From a bacterium (GTDB lineage Bacteria > Pseudomonadota > Alphaproteobacteria > Rs-D84), in the NCBI GenBank assembly GCA_014802705.1, contig JAAVBR010000036.1:1-15810 (forward strand): DNA of 15,810 bases, given 5' to 3'. Below are positions 1 to 5,527 of this stretch, piece by piece. Both the position numbers and the translations under genes were made by a program. The stretch's first letter is position 1. Every line of letters begins with the position of its first letter. The notes under the pieces were generated by a model that was given only the letters and a program-made list of their open reading frames with translations, searched no databases and was not told the DNA's origin.

Positions 1-2
1 GG

Positions 3-305
3 TTTAATCTGACGGGTGATTTGGTGCCGATGGCCGCCCATGGATTGGTGATCAGTTCGACCGCATTTTTATTGCTGGGGATTATTCGCGTGGCCAGTTA
101 TTATTACCAGGCCACCGGCAAAGTCGGCTATGCCAATATGCTGATATATGGGGATGCGTTTGTGGTGTTGCCCTTGTGCCTGTTTATTTTGCCTGTCTTT
201 TTCGGGATTGACGGTGTTTGGATGGCCATGCCGGTATCGCGTGTCATTTTGTTTGGGATGGTGGTGTGGTTGTGGTTTGGTCGGCGGCGTGTCGCCAAAG
301 CCTAA
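3..305 (+). CDS. MATE family efflux transporter, C-terminal part (5' end outside window)
   Basis: The reading frame is open from the first bases of the window to a TAA at 303-305, so this is the 3' part of a longer gene. The visible 100 residues form about three hydrophobic helices (HGLVISSTAFLLLGII; a segment around ALFVVLPLCLFILPVFF-like residues; VSRVILFGMVVWLWF) and end in a short basic tail. The pattern of a YQATGK-type cytoplasmic turn followed by a G-[IV]-xG-V-W-[LM] segment is typical of the last helices of MATE (NorM/DinF-like) transporters, which export drugs or metabolites in exchange for Na+ or H+ across the inner membrane. The substrate cannot be judged. An intrinsic terminator follows directly. 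An internal TTG at 21 is not a credible start. Family assignment is fairly sure, subtype unknown. Confidence 0.72.
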   Translation, partial: FNLTGDLVPMAAHGLVISSTAFLLLGIIRVASYYYQATGKVGYANMLIYGDAFVVLPLCLFILPVFFGIDGVWMAMPVSRVILFGMVVWLWFGRRRVAKA

Positions 306-316
306 ATAAAAACAAG

Positions 317-340
317 CCCCGGATGAATGTCCGGGGTTTT
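317..340. terminator. Bidirectional intrinsic terminator between MATE gene and the 343-915 gene
   Basis: A 7-bp perfect stem CCCCGGA (317-323) / TCCGGGG (330-336) with loop TGAATG is followed by TTTT on the plus strand and preceded by an A-rich run that supplies a T tract on the minus strand. It sits between two convergent genes and can serve both. Confidence 0.85.
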
Positions 341-342
341 GT

Positions 343-449
343 TTATTCGATGCAGCAATTGACGGCGTTTTTAACCCAGTTTTTTAGTTTTGACATCCCG
401 CCCTTGGCCGTTTCCGGCATCGGCGCCGGCGCGATCGCCGCGGGCTGGG
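343..449 (-). repeat. Inverted repeat, left copy (3' end of the 343-915 gene)
   Basis: This stretch matches 5528-5634 in opposite orientation at 100 of 107 positions. Bases 374-449 are identical without a break (76 bp); all seven differences lie in the terminal 31 bases, around the last codons and stop. In this copy the repeat is part of an intact gene. Confidence 0.9.
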
Positions 450-915
450 CGGCCTTGGTTGCCTTTTGGGATTTGGGCGCCGCGGCATATTTCAAATCGC
501 CGCCGATCATGCCCATATTCAATCCCCAAAACAAACAATACAGGTTATAGGATTCATCGAACAATTCATTTGCCTGGGCCGCGTCGCCACTGCTTTGCGC
601 TTTGGTGCCCACCTCAAACAAACGCATGGACGCCGCCAACAGGTGCTTGGAAATGCACCAGACTTCCCCTTCGTAGGACGGGATGATTTTTTGCATCATC
701 CGTTTGCGCAGATCGCGAACCCCGTTAATCATATTGTAAAATTCGGTCTTGCCCGTTTTGGCCCCCGAAAACATCAGGTGTTCTTCGATGGAAATCAGAT
801 TCATAATGCCGATCGACAAATCCTGATCCGACGACAGGTCTTTGGGATTGACCTTTTTCGCGGCGTCCATTTTTTCCACAAATTCTTTCACGGTTTTGAT
901 TTTAGACATGGGCAT
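343..915 (-). CDS. Helical soluble protein of unknown function, second gene of the CPVC-membrane-protein operon
   Basis: About 190 residues, no signal peptide and no membrane span. The body (about residues 5-135) is predicted helical, with conserved-looking stretches such as DLSIGIMNLISIEEHL, YEGEVWCISKHLLAASMRL and YNLYCLFWGLN; then comes a low-complexity Ala/Pro linker (QPAAIAPAPMPETAKGG) and a short amphipathic tail ending NCCIE. I do not recognise a named family. The start is ATG 915 or ATG 909; an AAGGAAAGGAG ribosome binding site lies just upstream and overlaps the stop region of the upstream membrane-protein gene (stop at 930), so the two are almost certainly co-transcribed and perhaps translationally coupled. 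The last 107 bases, including the stop, recur in inverted orientation at 5528-5634. A role with the CPVC membrane protein, perhaps in metal or redox handling, is inference from context only. Confidence 0.8.
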   Translation of the reverse strand: MPMSKIKTVKEFVEKMDAAKKVNPKDLSSDQDLSIGIMNLISIEEHLMFSGAKTGKTEFYNMINGVRDLRKRMMQKIIPSYEGEVWCISKHLLAASMRLFEVGTKAQSSGDAAQANELFDESYNLYCLFWGLNMGMIGGDLKYAAAPKSQKATKAAQPAAIAPAPMPETAKGGMSKLKNWVKNAVNCCIE

Positions 916-929
916 CTTTCTCCTTTCCT

Positions 930-1424
930 TTAACAAATATTGATGATCAAACTGGCCCCCGCCAAGACGACGATGGGCAAAACAACCTTTTCAAACGGGA
1001 AATGCGCATGACCGCCATTTTTGGCCTTCATAATATCATAGATTTTTTCCGTCAGGATAAACAGCGCCGCCCCCACCAGCGTTCCCATCAACAACGGATC
1101 CAATTGGATAATGCCCATATAGGTGCAGGCCTTGTACGTCACCGGGCCCAAATAGGCAAACCCGATCGATGCCACCGACAGCGCCAACACCAACGCATTG
1201 CGGCCGGAGAATCGCCACCCGCGCCCGTCCATAAATTTCAGAATCCAATAGCCCACAATCACCAACAGCGCCCCCGCCCAGACGCCCACCACGGCGTCCG
1301 ATACCCCCATGCGCCGCGTGACGGGCAATGCCGCCCCAATCGCAATCGTGCACACCGGACAGGCGGGATTGGCCATTGCCGAAACCGGCATCATCGCCAA
1401 CAATCCCCACAATAATTTTTTCAT
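930..1424 (-). CDS. Inner-membrane protein with exported N-terminus and CPVC motif
   Basis: 164 residues. Residues 1-18 look like a cleavable signal peptide (MKK, hydrophobic core, AMA), followed at once by a CPVC motif at 22-25. Four hydrophobic segments follow at roughly 45-63, 77-95, 108-126 and 147-163; a GGHAHF patch lies near 137-142 and further Cys at 100 and 164. The CxxC next to the periplasmic face and the His pair suggest metal or thiol chemistry, but I cannot name the family. The start ATG at 1424 has AAAGGA seven bases upstream. It is the first gene of an operon with the 343-915 gene (stop and next start about 15 bp apart) and is transcribed divergently from the tandem ArsR-type regulator, which is the probable controller. 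Real gene: sure; function: unknown. Confidence 0.85.
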   Translation of the reverse strand: MKKLLWGLLAMMPVSAMANPACPVCTIAIGAALPVTRRMGVSDAVVGVWAGALLVIVGYWILKFMDGRGWRFSGRNALVLALSVASIGFAYLGPVTYKACTYMGIIQLDPLLMGTLVGAALFILTEKIYDIMKAKNGGHAHFPFEKVVLPIVVLAGASLIINIC

Positions 1425-1465
1425 GATACGATCCTTTCCTTGTTTAAAAACATATAAATATTACT

Positions 1466-1485
1466 ATATATTATTTATAATATAT
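1466..1485. promoter_or_regulatory. AT-only palindrome, candidate ArsR-type operator
   Basis: Perfect inverted repeat ATATATTAT (1466-1474), TT, ATAATATAT (1477-1485). A 9-bp direct repeat ATAAATATT flanks it at 1454-1462 and 1498-1506, 44 bp apart, about four helical turns. The palindrome covers the -10 of the CPVC operon; the right-hand direct repeat touches the -35 of the regulator gene. ArsR/SmtB operators are typically AT-rich palindromes of this kind. Binding is inference. Confidence 0.5.
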
Positions 1486-1497
1486 ATAAAAAGTCAA
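1469..1497 (-). promoter_or_regulatory. Sigma-70-type promoter of the CPVC operon
   Basis: On the minus strand TTGACT (1492-1497) is followed after 17 bp by ATAATA (1469-1474), about 45 bases upstream of the start at 1424. The -10 hexamer lies inside the palindrome at 1466-1485. Confidence 0.6.
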
Positions 1498-1505
1498 ATA
1501 AATAT

Positions 1506-1534
1506 TTGCGCCGCCCCATCCTTCGTGCTAGGAT
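1506..1534 (+). promoter_or_regulatory. Promoter of the tandem ArsR-type regulator
   Basis: TTGCGC (1506-1511), 17 bp, TAGGAT (1529-1534) with an extended -10 TG at 1526-1527. The predicted transcript start near 1541 leaves a leader of about 18 bases before ATG 1559. Confidence 0.55.
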
Positions 1535-1558
1535 CATAAAAAAGACAAGAGTTTTCAG

Positions 1559-2227
1559 ATGCGCAACGCCCCCCTGCCAGAGGTTAAGATCAACACCCAA
1601 TTGCCGGCCGCGATTATGGCCCGCGCCGCGCGCGGCATTGCGTACATTGCGCATCCGGTGCGCCTGCGGATTTTGGAATTCTTGGATGTGAACGGTCACG
1701 CATCGGTATCGGCCATCGCATCGGCCGTCGGCATTGACCAGACCATCGCATCCCAACATTTGAAAAAGATGCGGGACGCGCACCTGGTTACAACCACACG
1801 GCGCGGGATTTTTATTTATTATGAAATCGGGGCCGAATACCCCGCCAGTATTTTTGTCTGTCTGCGCAAATTGTTCGGCCACATGACGGATCAACGGCGA
1901 TTTTTACGCGACGGTCATCGCGAGATATTGCCCATCGATTACACCACCATGGCGGCCAATCGAATTAAATTATTCGCCCATGTGGATAAAATGCGTATCT
2001 TGGAATATTTGACATATCGCGGGGAATCATGCGTCGGCGACATTATGGCCGGCGTCCAATTGCCCCAGGCCATCACATCCCAATACTTAAAAAAATTGGG
2101 CGAAGATGGTTTTGTCACCGCGCGCCGTGATGGCCGCTATGTCCACTATACGATTACCGCCGGCGTGCACAAGACCGCCATTGGCTGCATCCACCGCCGT
2201 TATGAACGGGTGGGCGACGCGTTTTAA
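1559..2227 (+). CDS. Transcriptional regulator with two ArsR-type winged-helix domains in tandem
   Basis: 222 residues. Two homologous winged-helix units are visible: residues about 29-90 (IAHPVRLRILEFL, recognition region DQTIASQHLKKM, wing GIFIYYEI) and about 138-200 (FAHVDKMRILEYL, PQAITSQYLKKL, wing GRYVHYTI). Ordinary ArsR proteins carry one such unit and dimerise, so this chain is equivalent to a fused dimer or binds a longer site. Cysteines at about 101, 158 and 210 could sense metal, but no canonical ELCVCDL-type motif is present. It is transcribed away from the CPVC operon across an AT-rich intergenic region with a palindrome, the usual layout for an autoregulated local repressor. 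Its TAA interlocks with the TAA of the convergent downstream gene. ATG 1559 has only a weak AAGAG upstream. Confidence 0.82.
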   Translation: MRNAPLPEVKINTQLPAAIMARAARGIAYIAHPVRLRILEFLDVNGHASVSAIASAVGIDQTIASQHLKKMRDAHLVTTTRRGIFIYYEIGAEYPASIFVCLRKLFGHMTDQRRFLRDGHREILPIDYTTMAANRIKLFAHVDKMRILEYLTYRGESCVGDIMAGVQLPQAITSQYLKKLGEDGFVTARRDGRYVHYTITAGVHKTAIGCIHRRYERVGDAF

Positions 2228-2790
2228 AAACTGTACGTCATGCCCACGCCGTAAAAGCCGTATGAATTGTTTTCCGGGGCCGTGTTGCCGTTGGAAAAAT
2301 GTTGGGTGTATATTTCCATCGCCCATGTATCCGTCAGACGCCATCCGCCGGCCACCTTGAACTGAAACAGCAATTTGGATCCGATGCGGTCGTTTTGTTG
2401 GGCCTGGAATCCGACGCCGGCGCCCACACTGAAATACCAACAATCCCCATGCATCAAGGCCAAATCTTCGCTGGCGAATAACATCGGGATGGAATATTTA
2501 TCCCATTGCCAATGATATTTCGACCCCAGCCCAATTGTTTCGCCAAAATTCAACGATTGACGGGCCGGAATTTTAAAGAACGTCGTCGGCTGTGAATACT
2601 GGATTTGCAGCATATAGAACGGCACCAACCGTGTTGGCGGCGGCACCAAAAATCCGCTGTCGACACCCTGGGCCATATAGACGCCAACCTGATGATCCGC
2701 ATATCCCATAAAGGGATTTGACATTTGTGCGGCCTGGGCCGCGGGGGCGCATAACAAAACCGCCCCAAAAAAGAATACGATTTTTTTCAT
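2224..2790 (-). CDS. PagL-like outer-membrane lipid A deacylase (acyloxyacyl hydrolase family)
   Basis: 188 residues with a signal peptide (MKKIVFFFGAVLLCAPAAQAA) and alternating amphipathic strands that end in an aromatic C-terminus (GVGMTYSF), as in small outer-membrane beta-barrels. Near the end lies YTQHFSNGN: His164 and Ser166 match the H-x-S-N signature of lipid A 3-O-deacylase PagL, which removes a 3-O acyl chain from lipid A. The third catalytic residue (Glu in PagL) is not clear: Glu173 lies closer to the Ser than usual, so activity is uncertain. Neighbouring a glycosyltransferase, it fits envelope or LPS remodelling. A good promoter lies only 8 bases from the ATG, implying an almost leaderless mRNA, and no ribosome binding site is visible. 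Family call fairly sure. Confidence 0.75.
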   Translation of the reverse strand: MKKIVFFFGAVLLCAPAAQAAQMSNPFMGYADHQVGVYMAQGVDSGFLVPPPTRLVPFYMLQIQYSQPTTFFKIPARQSLNFGETIGLGSKYHWQWDKYSIPMLFASEDLALMHGDCWYFSVGAGVGFQAQQNDRIGSKLLFQFKVAGGWRLTDTWAMEIYTQHFSNGNTAPENNSYGFYGVGMTYSF

Positions 2791-2798
2791 GACACGCC

Positions 2799-2827
2799 AT
2801 CATATTCAATTCAGGGGACGATTTCAA
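2799..2827 (-). promoter_or_regulatory. Promoter of the PagL-like gene, giving a nearly leaderless transcript
   Basis: Minus strand TTGAAA (2822-2827), 17 bp, TATGAT (2799-2804). Only 8 bases (GGCGTGTC) separate the -10 from the ATG at 2790, so transcription should begin within about two bases of the start codon. Confidence 0.65.
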
Positions 2828-2886
2828 GAAAAAATCATTATGATTTATAATTATTTAATATATGAATAAAATCCGGGGCCGCGGGA

Positions 2887-3804
2887 TTATTTATATAATC
2901 CCGTCCGCCGCGCCACATCCCACCAATATTCGGCAAAGACCGGGCGTCGCGCCGGATCGCCCCAGGGCTTCATCCAATTGGAATAATGCATCACGACCAG
3001 ATGATGCCGAATGTCTTCCAATTCACGCGGGGCATAGATGCGAAAGATACGCCGCCCCATATAGGTTTGAAAATTATACCGCAGGGGCAGATACAGCACC
3101 CGGCCGCGCGTACTGAAATTCAACAGGTCTTGGTCCGGATTCATATACTTTTTAATCGGGGCGGCCGCGACCCATTTATCGTATAACTTTTCCCGGCGAA
3201 TTTGATCCAGATTTAAAACCAAGAATCCTGAATTGATGTATTTGTTGCCATGCGCCGGCACACCCGCCACGATATGATCGCCCATATCCATGCGTGCCAA
3301 TTCAACCAAATCGCGAAAGAAAATCGTATCAATATCTGCATAGATGATTTTGGACACATTCGGCAAGAGTTTGGGCAGCATCATCCGATACCATATCGAC
3401 AGGGGCCACCGGGTTATGCGGCACGCGTTGTCAAAATCGTGATTGGCGGCCAAAAATTTAATCCGGGATCCGGTATGCCGCACCATTTTTTCCAGGACGC
3501 GCCGCTGGGTGGCGGTCACACTGTCATCCACAACACAATAAATGGCATAATCACAGATGCCCAATCCCGCATCCACCAGGGATCGAATGGCCACGGCCGC
3601 CAAATTGGCCCCGCGCCCATCGAAACAAAACGAAATATTGATGGCCGTGGGCCATGGTTCCATGGGCATGTCGCGCACCCCCACCGATTGAATAAAACCG
3701 CGAAATCGAATCCGATCCCGCACGGCGCGACGCGTGGTTTTATCCCGATAAAACATAGATGCGATTTTGGCAAATCGTTCACGCCGGCCCCAGTGTTTGT
3801 ACAT
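2887..3804 (-). CDS. Glycosyltransferase family 8 protein (LPS-type galactosyl/glucosyltransferase-like)
   Basis: About 305 residues, no signal peptide. A GT-A nucleotide-sugar fold is indicated by the order of GT8 motifs: INISFCFDGR near the start (nucleotide binding), the metal-binding DxD as YADIDTIFF near residue 160, YINSGFLVLNLD near 200, NPDQDLLN near 225, and the C-terminal HYSNWMKPW, the equivalent of the HxxGxxKPW motif. GT8 enzymes transfer glucose or galactose from UDP-sugars to LPS core or surface glycans at the cytoplasmic face; the acceptor is unknown. ATG 3804 was preferred over ATG 3810 because AAGGGG lies seven bases upstream of it. An 8-bp inverted repeat GGGATTAT/ATAATCCC (2883-2902) overlaps the stop codon. 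With the PagL-like gene it suggests LPS tailoring. Confidence 0.85.
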   Translation of the reverse strand: MYKHWGRRERFAKIASMFYRDKTTRRAVRDRIRFRGFIQSVGVRDMPMEPWPTAINISFCFDGRGANLAAVAIRSLVDAGLGICDYAIYCVVDDSVTATQRRVLEKMVRHTGSRIKFLAANHDFDNACRITRWPLSIWYRMMLPKLLPNVSKIIYADIDTIFFRDLVELARMDMGDHIVAGVPAHGNKYINSGFLVLNLDQIRREKLYDKWVAAAPIKKYMNPDQDLLNFSTRGRVLYLPLRYNFQTYMGRRIFRIYAPRELEDIRHHLVVMHYSNWMKPWGDPARRPVFAEYWWDVARRTGLYK

Positions 3805-3833
3805 GTGCATACCCCTTTGTTGACATAATGAAA

Positions 3834-4004
3834 CCGCCCAATCATCTCAGGCGGCAGGAGTTTCAACACTATCGTATGCGTAATAGCGCGATGTTTTCAA
3901 TATATGGCATCGCACTCCTGCCACTTACATCGCAGGAGCATTTAACGTCCGCTTTAGACGCGCATACAATGGGTGTTGAATCCCAATGCCGGAACACCCG
4001 GCAT
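3834..4004. other. Structured intergenic region with nested and mutually exclusive hairpins
   Basis: No gene is supported here. Visible pairings: CCGCC 3834-3838 / GGCGG 3850-3854; TTCAACAC 3862-3869 / GTGTTGAA 3973-3980 stacked on GTATGCG 3874-3880 / CGCATAC 3961-3967; inside it GCGATG 3888-3893 / CATCGC 3908-3913, CTCCTGC 3915-3921 / GCAGGAG 3932-3938 and CGTC 3946-3949 / GACG 3957-3960; then ATGCCGG 3986-3992 / CCGGCAT 3998-4004. A rival 9-bp pairing GGCAGGAGT 3853-3861 / ACTCCTGCC 3914-3922 would disrupt the inner hairpin. The region could be a separate RNA or, read on the minus strand, the 5' leader of the glycosyltransferase mRNA. It matches no riboswitch I recognise. Confidence 0.45.
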
Positions 4005-4053
4005 CACGATGATGATACTGGGGCCGCGGGATAAAATCAAACGAATTTGTTGC

Positions 4054-4081
4054 TTGCTTTTCCAAAAAGGTCTGTTATAAT
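4054..4081 (+). promoter_or_regulatory. Promoter of tRNA-Met
   Basis: TTGCTT (4054-4059), 16 bp, perfect TATAAT (4076-4081), ten bases before the mature tRNA 5' end. Confidence 0.75.
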
Positions 4082-4091
4082 GCGGGGCATT

Positions 4092-4168
4092 GGCGGGATA
4101 GCTCAGCTGGTTAGAGCAGCGGAATCATAATCCGCGTGTCGGGGGTTCAAGTCCCTCTCCCGCTACCA
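4092..4168 (+). tRNA. tRNA-Met (anticodon CAT), elongator-type
   Basis: A full 77-nt cloverleaf including an encoded CCA. Acceptor arms GGCGGGA / TCCCGCT close with a terminal G-U pair; the D arm is GCTCAGCTGGTTAGAGC; the anticodon arm GCGGA-ATCATAA-TCCGC places CAT at positions 34-36; the T arm contains GGTTCAAG. The body resembles alphaproteobacterial elongator tRNA-Met rather than initiator tRNA. A tRNA-Ile2 with lysidine at C34 also has CAT in the gene and cannot be fully excluded. Its last 17 bases plus AA recur 308 bp downstream. Confidence 0.95.
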
Positions 4169-4170
4169 AA
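4152..4170 (+). repeat. 19-bp direct repeat, copy 1: tRNA-Met 3' end (att-like)
   Basis: TCCCTCTCCCGCTACCAAA covers the acceptor 3' strand, CCA and two trailer bases of tRNA-Met and recurs exactly at 4460-4478. After the exact match the sequences stay similar (ATTTCAACC versus AATTTGAACC). Confidence 0.9.
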
Positions 4171-4206
4171 TTTCAACCCGGGTTTAACCCGGGTTTAAAT
4201 TTGGTA
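4164..4206. repeat. Near-perfect 19-bp palindrome at the tRNA 3' end, possible terminator
   Basis: Left arm 4164-4182 (TACCAAATTT, C, AACCCGGG) and right arm 4188-4206 (CCCGGGTT, T, AAATTTGGTA) are complementary except for one C/T mismatch, with loop TTTAA. It starts inside the tRNA terminus. A weak T run follows, so it may end the tRNA transcript inefficiently. Confidence 0.75.
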
Positions 4207-4459
4207 TTTGTGATATGTGGGCTTGAACCCCCGAACAAGGGGGTTCAAACGAGTAAATAGGCATGTGGGAACATGCCGGTTGCGCATCGCGCAAATTTGC
4301 GAAGTTCCGTCGTGGGACGATGTGACAACATCGTCACCGACGAATTCGCTCCCTTAGCAGCAAGACAAAAGTACATTTCAAGTGAATCGCGTAACCTTGC
4401 GACGCGGACATTGGCTCGTTGCGGATATCGCAACTCGCCTTGTCCTTATACGCTCGGTT
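4207..4459 (+). ncRNA. Putative structured RNA or remnant element between tRNA-end repeats, unidentified
   Basis: A 250-bp stretch without a supportable gene but with a run of strong hairpins: TTGAACCCCC 4223-4232 / GGGGGTTCAA 4239-4248 (10 bp perfect); GGCATGT 4260-4266 / ACATGCC 4271-4277 with tetraloop GGGA; TTGCGC 4280-4285 / GCGCAA 4289-4294; a long stem of GCGAA 4299-4303 / TTCGC 4345-4349, CGTCG 4308-4312 / CGACG 4338-4342 and GACGATGT 4316-4323 / ACATCGTC 4328-4335; and GGACA 4406-4410 / TGTCC 4441-4445 enclosing GGC/GCC and GTTGCG 4418-4423 / CGCAAC 4429-4434. A strong plus-strand terminator follows at 4485-4506, so a transcript from the tRNA promoter could include it. I find no hallmark of tmRNA, RNase P, SRP, 6S or group I introns. 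Confidence 0.45.
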
Positions 4460-4478
4460 TCCCTCTCCCGCTACCAAA
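4460..4478 (+). repeat. 19-bp direct repeat, copy 2 of the tRNA-Met 3' end (att-like)
   Basis: Exact copy of 4152-4170, 308 bp downstream. No T arm precedes it (CGCTCGGTT instead), so it is not a second tRNA but an isolated acceptor-end copy, as left by site-specific integration into a tRNA gene. Confidence 0.88.
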
Positions 4479-4484
4479 ATTTGA

Positions 4485-4506
4485 ACCGACCTTGTGTCGG
4501 TTTTTT
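4485..4506. terminator. Intrinsic terminator between the structured region and the DUF5131 gene
   Basis: Stem ACCGAC (4485-4490) / GTCGGT (4496-4501), loop CTTGT, then six T on the plus strand. The T tract overlaps the stop codon of the convergent minus-strand gene. Its strong orientation is plus, which implies a rightward transcript arriving from the tRNA side. Confidence 0.82.
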
Positions 4507-5377
4507 ACATGCATTTTCCATCTGGGGCGGCGCCGTTGCATATCATGCGCATGGCACATTTTGTGCATTCGGGGCCGAATGTCGGTCGATACCACGGCGC
4601 GTCCCCAAACAGGTCTCCCCATGGCCGTCGCAGGTTCCAAACAATTTCACGTCCCGCATGTTGCAGGCCGGATTTTAAGGCCTGTTCACTTTGTTGGCGT
4701 TTGGTGGGGATGGTGTAGACCCGACCATCTTTTTCAAACACGGTGCCGGTTTCGATAAAGCAGAATTGCACGTCTGTGGCCACGCATTCGTCGTACAGTT
4801 GTCGGACCCAATCATATTTCAATACCCGCGCCCCGTCATAGTTTTCGCCGCCGGCAATAACTTGTTCAATTTTTCCGGTCGCCAAATAGGGCGCCAATGA
4901 AATCGGCCCGATAAACGGGGCGGTCATGACCCCTTTGTGTTTTGCCGGAATATCCAACAGGATTGGAATCCGTTCATCGGCGCGTGCCTGATTTTCGGCG
5001 GTGACGGAAATCATGACATTATCCCACCCATCGCCCCAGTCGCGCGGCAAATGCGCCGCAATGCGTTCCGGGCGCTTGGTCAATAAATGGAATGCAACGT
5101 CGGGGCGGGCGGCCATAATGCCCCAGGCATCATCCCGCCAGACATCTGCCGTATCCAAAAAGAAATCCGATGTCAGGCACACGCGAATGTGTTCGCCGCT
5201 GCGTACCTTGTACGTGCCGTCACTGTTGCGATGCAGGGGATAGTCAAAGTTGTTTTTGACACGATAGACCATGGCGCCGTCGCGTCCGCGCTGTTTATCC
5301 AGATAATACATATAGCAATGGTCACAGCCTTCGGATTTCTTGGTGCAACCATGCCATGGGTTCCATATATCGTGCAT
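4505..5377 (-). CDS. DUF5131 family protein (phage Gp37/Gp68-like, Cys-cluster, radical-SAM-like fold)
   Basis: 290 residues from ATG 5377. The N-terminus MHDIWNPWHG leads into a C-x6-C-x2-C cluster (Cys11, Cys18, Cys21) followed by a YMYYLDK segment, the hallmark of DUF5131 proteins, which are related to radical-SAM-type TIM barrels. The middle has LLTKRPERI and VMISVTAENQ, also typical; the C-terminus carries a second Cys cluster (CTKCAMRMIC...GKC). The exact reaction is not established for the family, which is common on phages and mobile DNA. ATG 5377 was chosen because AAGGA precedes it and because family members usually begin at IWNPWHG; ATG 5446 would add 23 residues overlapping the P-type ATPase fragment in another frame. 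It lies next to tRNA-linked repeats and a gene remnant, consistent with accessory DNA. Confidence 0.82.
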   Translation of the reverse strand: MHDIWNPWHGCTKKSEGCDHCYMYYLDKQRGRDGAMVYRVKNNFDYPLHRNSDGTYKVRSGEHIRVCLTSDFFLDTADVWRDDAWGIMAARPDVAFHLLTKRPERIAAHLPRDWGDGWDNVMISVTAENQARADERIPILLDIPAKHKGVMTAPFIGPISLAPYLATGKIEQVIAGGENYDGARVLKYDWVRQLYDECVATDVQFCFIETGTVFEKDGRVYTIPTKRQQSEQALKSGLQHAGREIVWNLRRPWGDLFGDAPWYRPTFGPECTKCAMRMICNGAAPDGKCM

Positions 5378-5424
5378 TGCATCCTTATTTTTACATTTAT
5401 CTGACCATGGGCGCCACCGTTTTT

Positions 5425-5527
5425 TTATTTTCGGATAAACAAACATCGGATGGCGTTCAGGATGGCCAATATCATTACCCCGACATCGGCGAAAATCGCC
5501 ATGTACATATTGGCCATGCCAAGCGCC
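5425..5527 (-). pseudogene. C-terminal remnant of a heavy-metal P-type ATPase (Zn/Cd/Cu type)
   Basis: Minus strand reading gives about 33 residues, ALGMANMYMAIFADVG followed by VMILAILNAIRCLFIRK and a TAA at 5425-5427. The MxxMAxFADVGVxxxAxLNAxR pattern is the last transmembrane helix of P1B-type metal-exporting ATPases. Upstream, where more than 500 further codons are expected, the sequence changes at 5528 into the inverted repeat copy, and the same frame there reads Arg-rich nonsense. It is therefore a truncated 3' end without its catalytic domains. Its former presence fits a metal-homeostasis neighbourhood together with the ArsR-type regulator. Confidence 0.72.

Noticed and set aside
218..550. 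Open frame on the plus strand containing a hydrophobic MQQLTAFLTQFF segment, repeated in another open frame at 5475-5759
   Set aside because: It is antisense to the intact 343-915 gene and its inverted copy; the similarity of the two frames only reflects the repeat.
3835..3860. CTGAGA-like and CAGGAG-like motifs on the minus strand hinting at a TPP or cobalamin riboswitch
   Set aside because: The remaining conserved blocks of both riboswitches are missing.
3759..4034. 91-codon open frame over the intergenic region
   Set aside because: It starts inside the glycosyltransferase gene on the other strand, lacks a ribosome binding site and shows no domain.
4327..4370. Reading DEFAPLAA in the structured region next to a CCA-ending sequence, suggesting a tmRNA
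   Set aside because: No stop follows the LAA, there is no ANDN-type tag start, and the upstream sequence cannot form the tRNA-like domain (no T arm before 4460).
4245..4433. 62-codon open frame on the minus strand inside the structured region
   Set aside because: No ribosome binding site, no recognisable domain, and the bases are better explained by perfect hairpins; kept only as a remote possibility.
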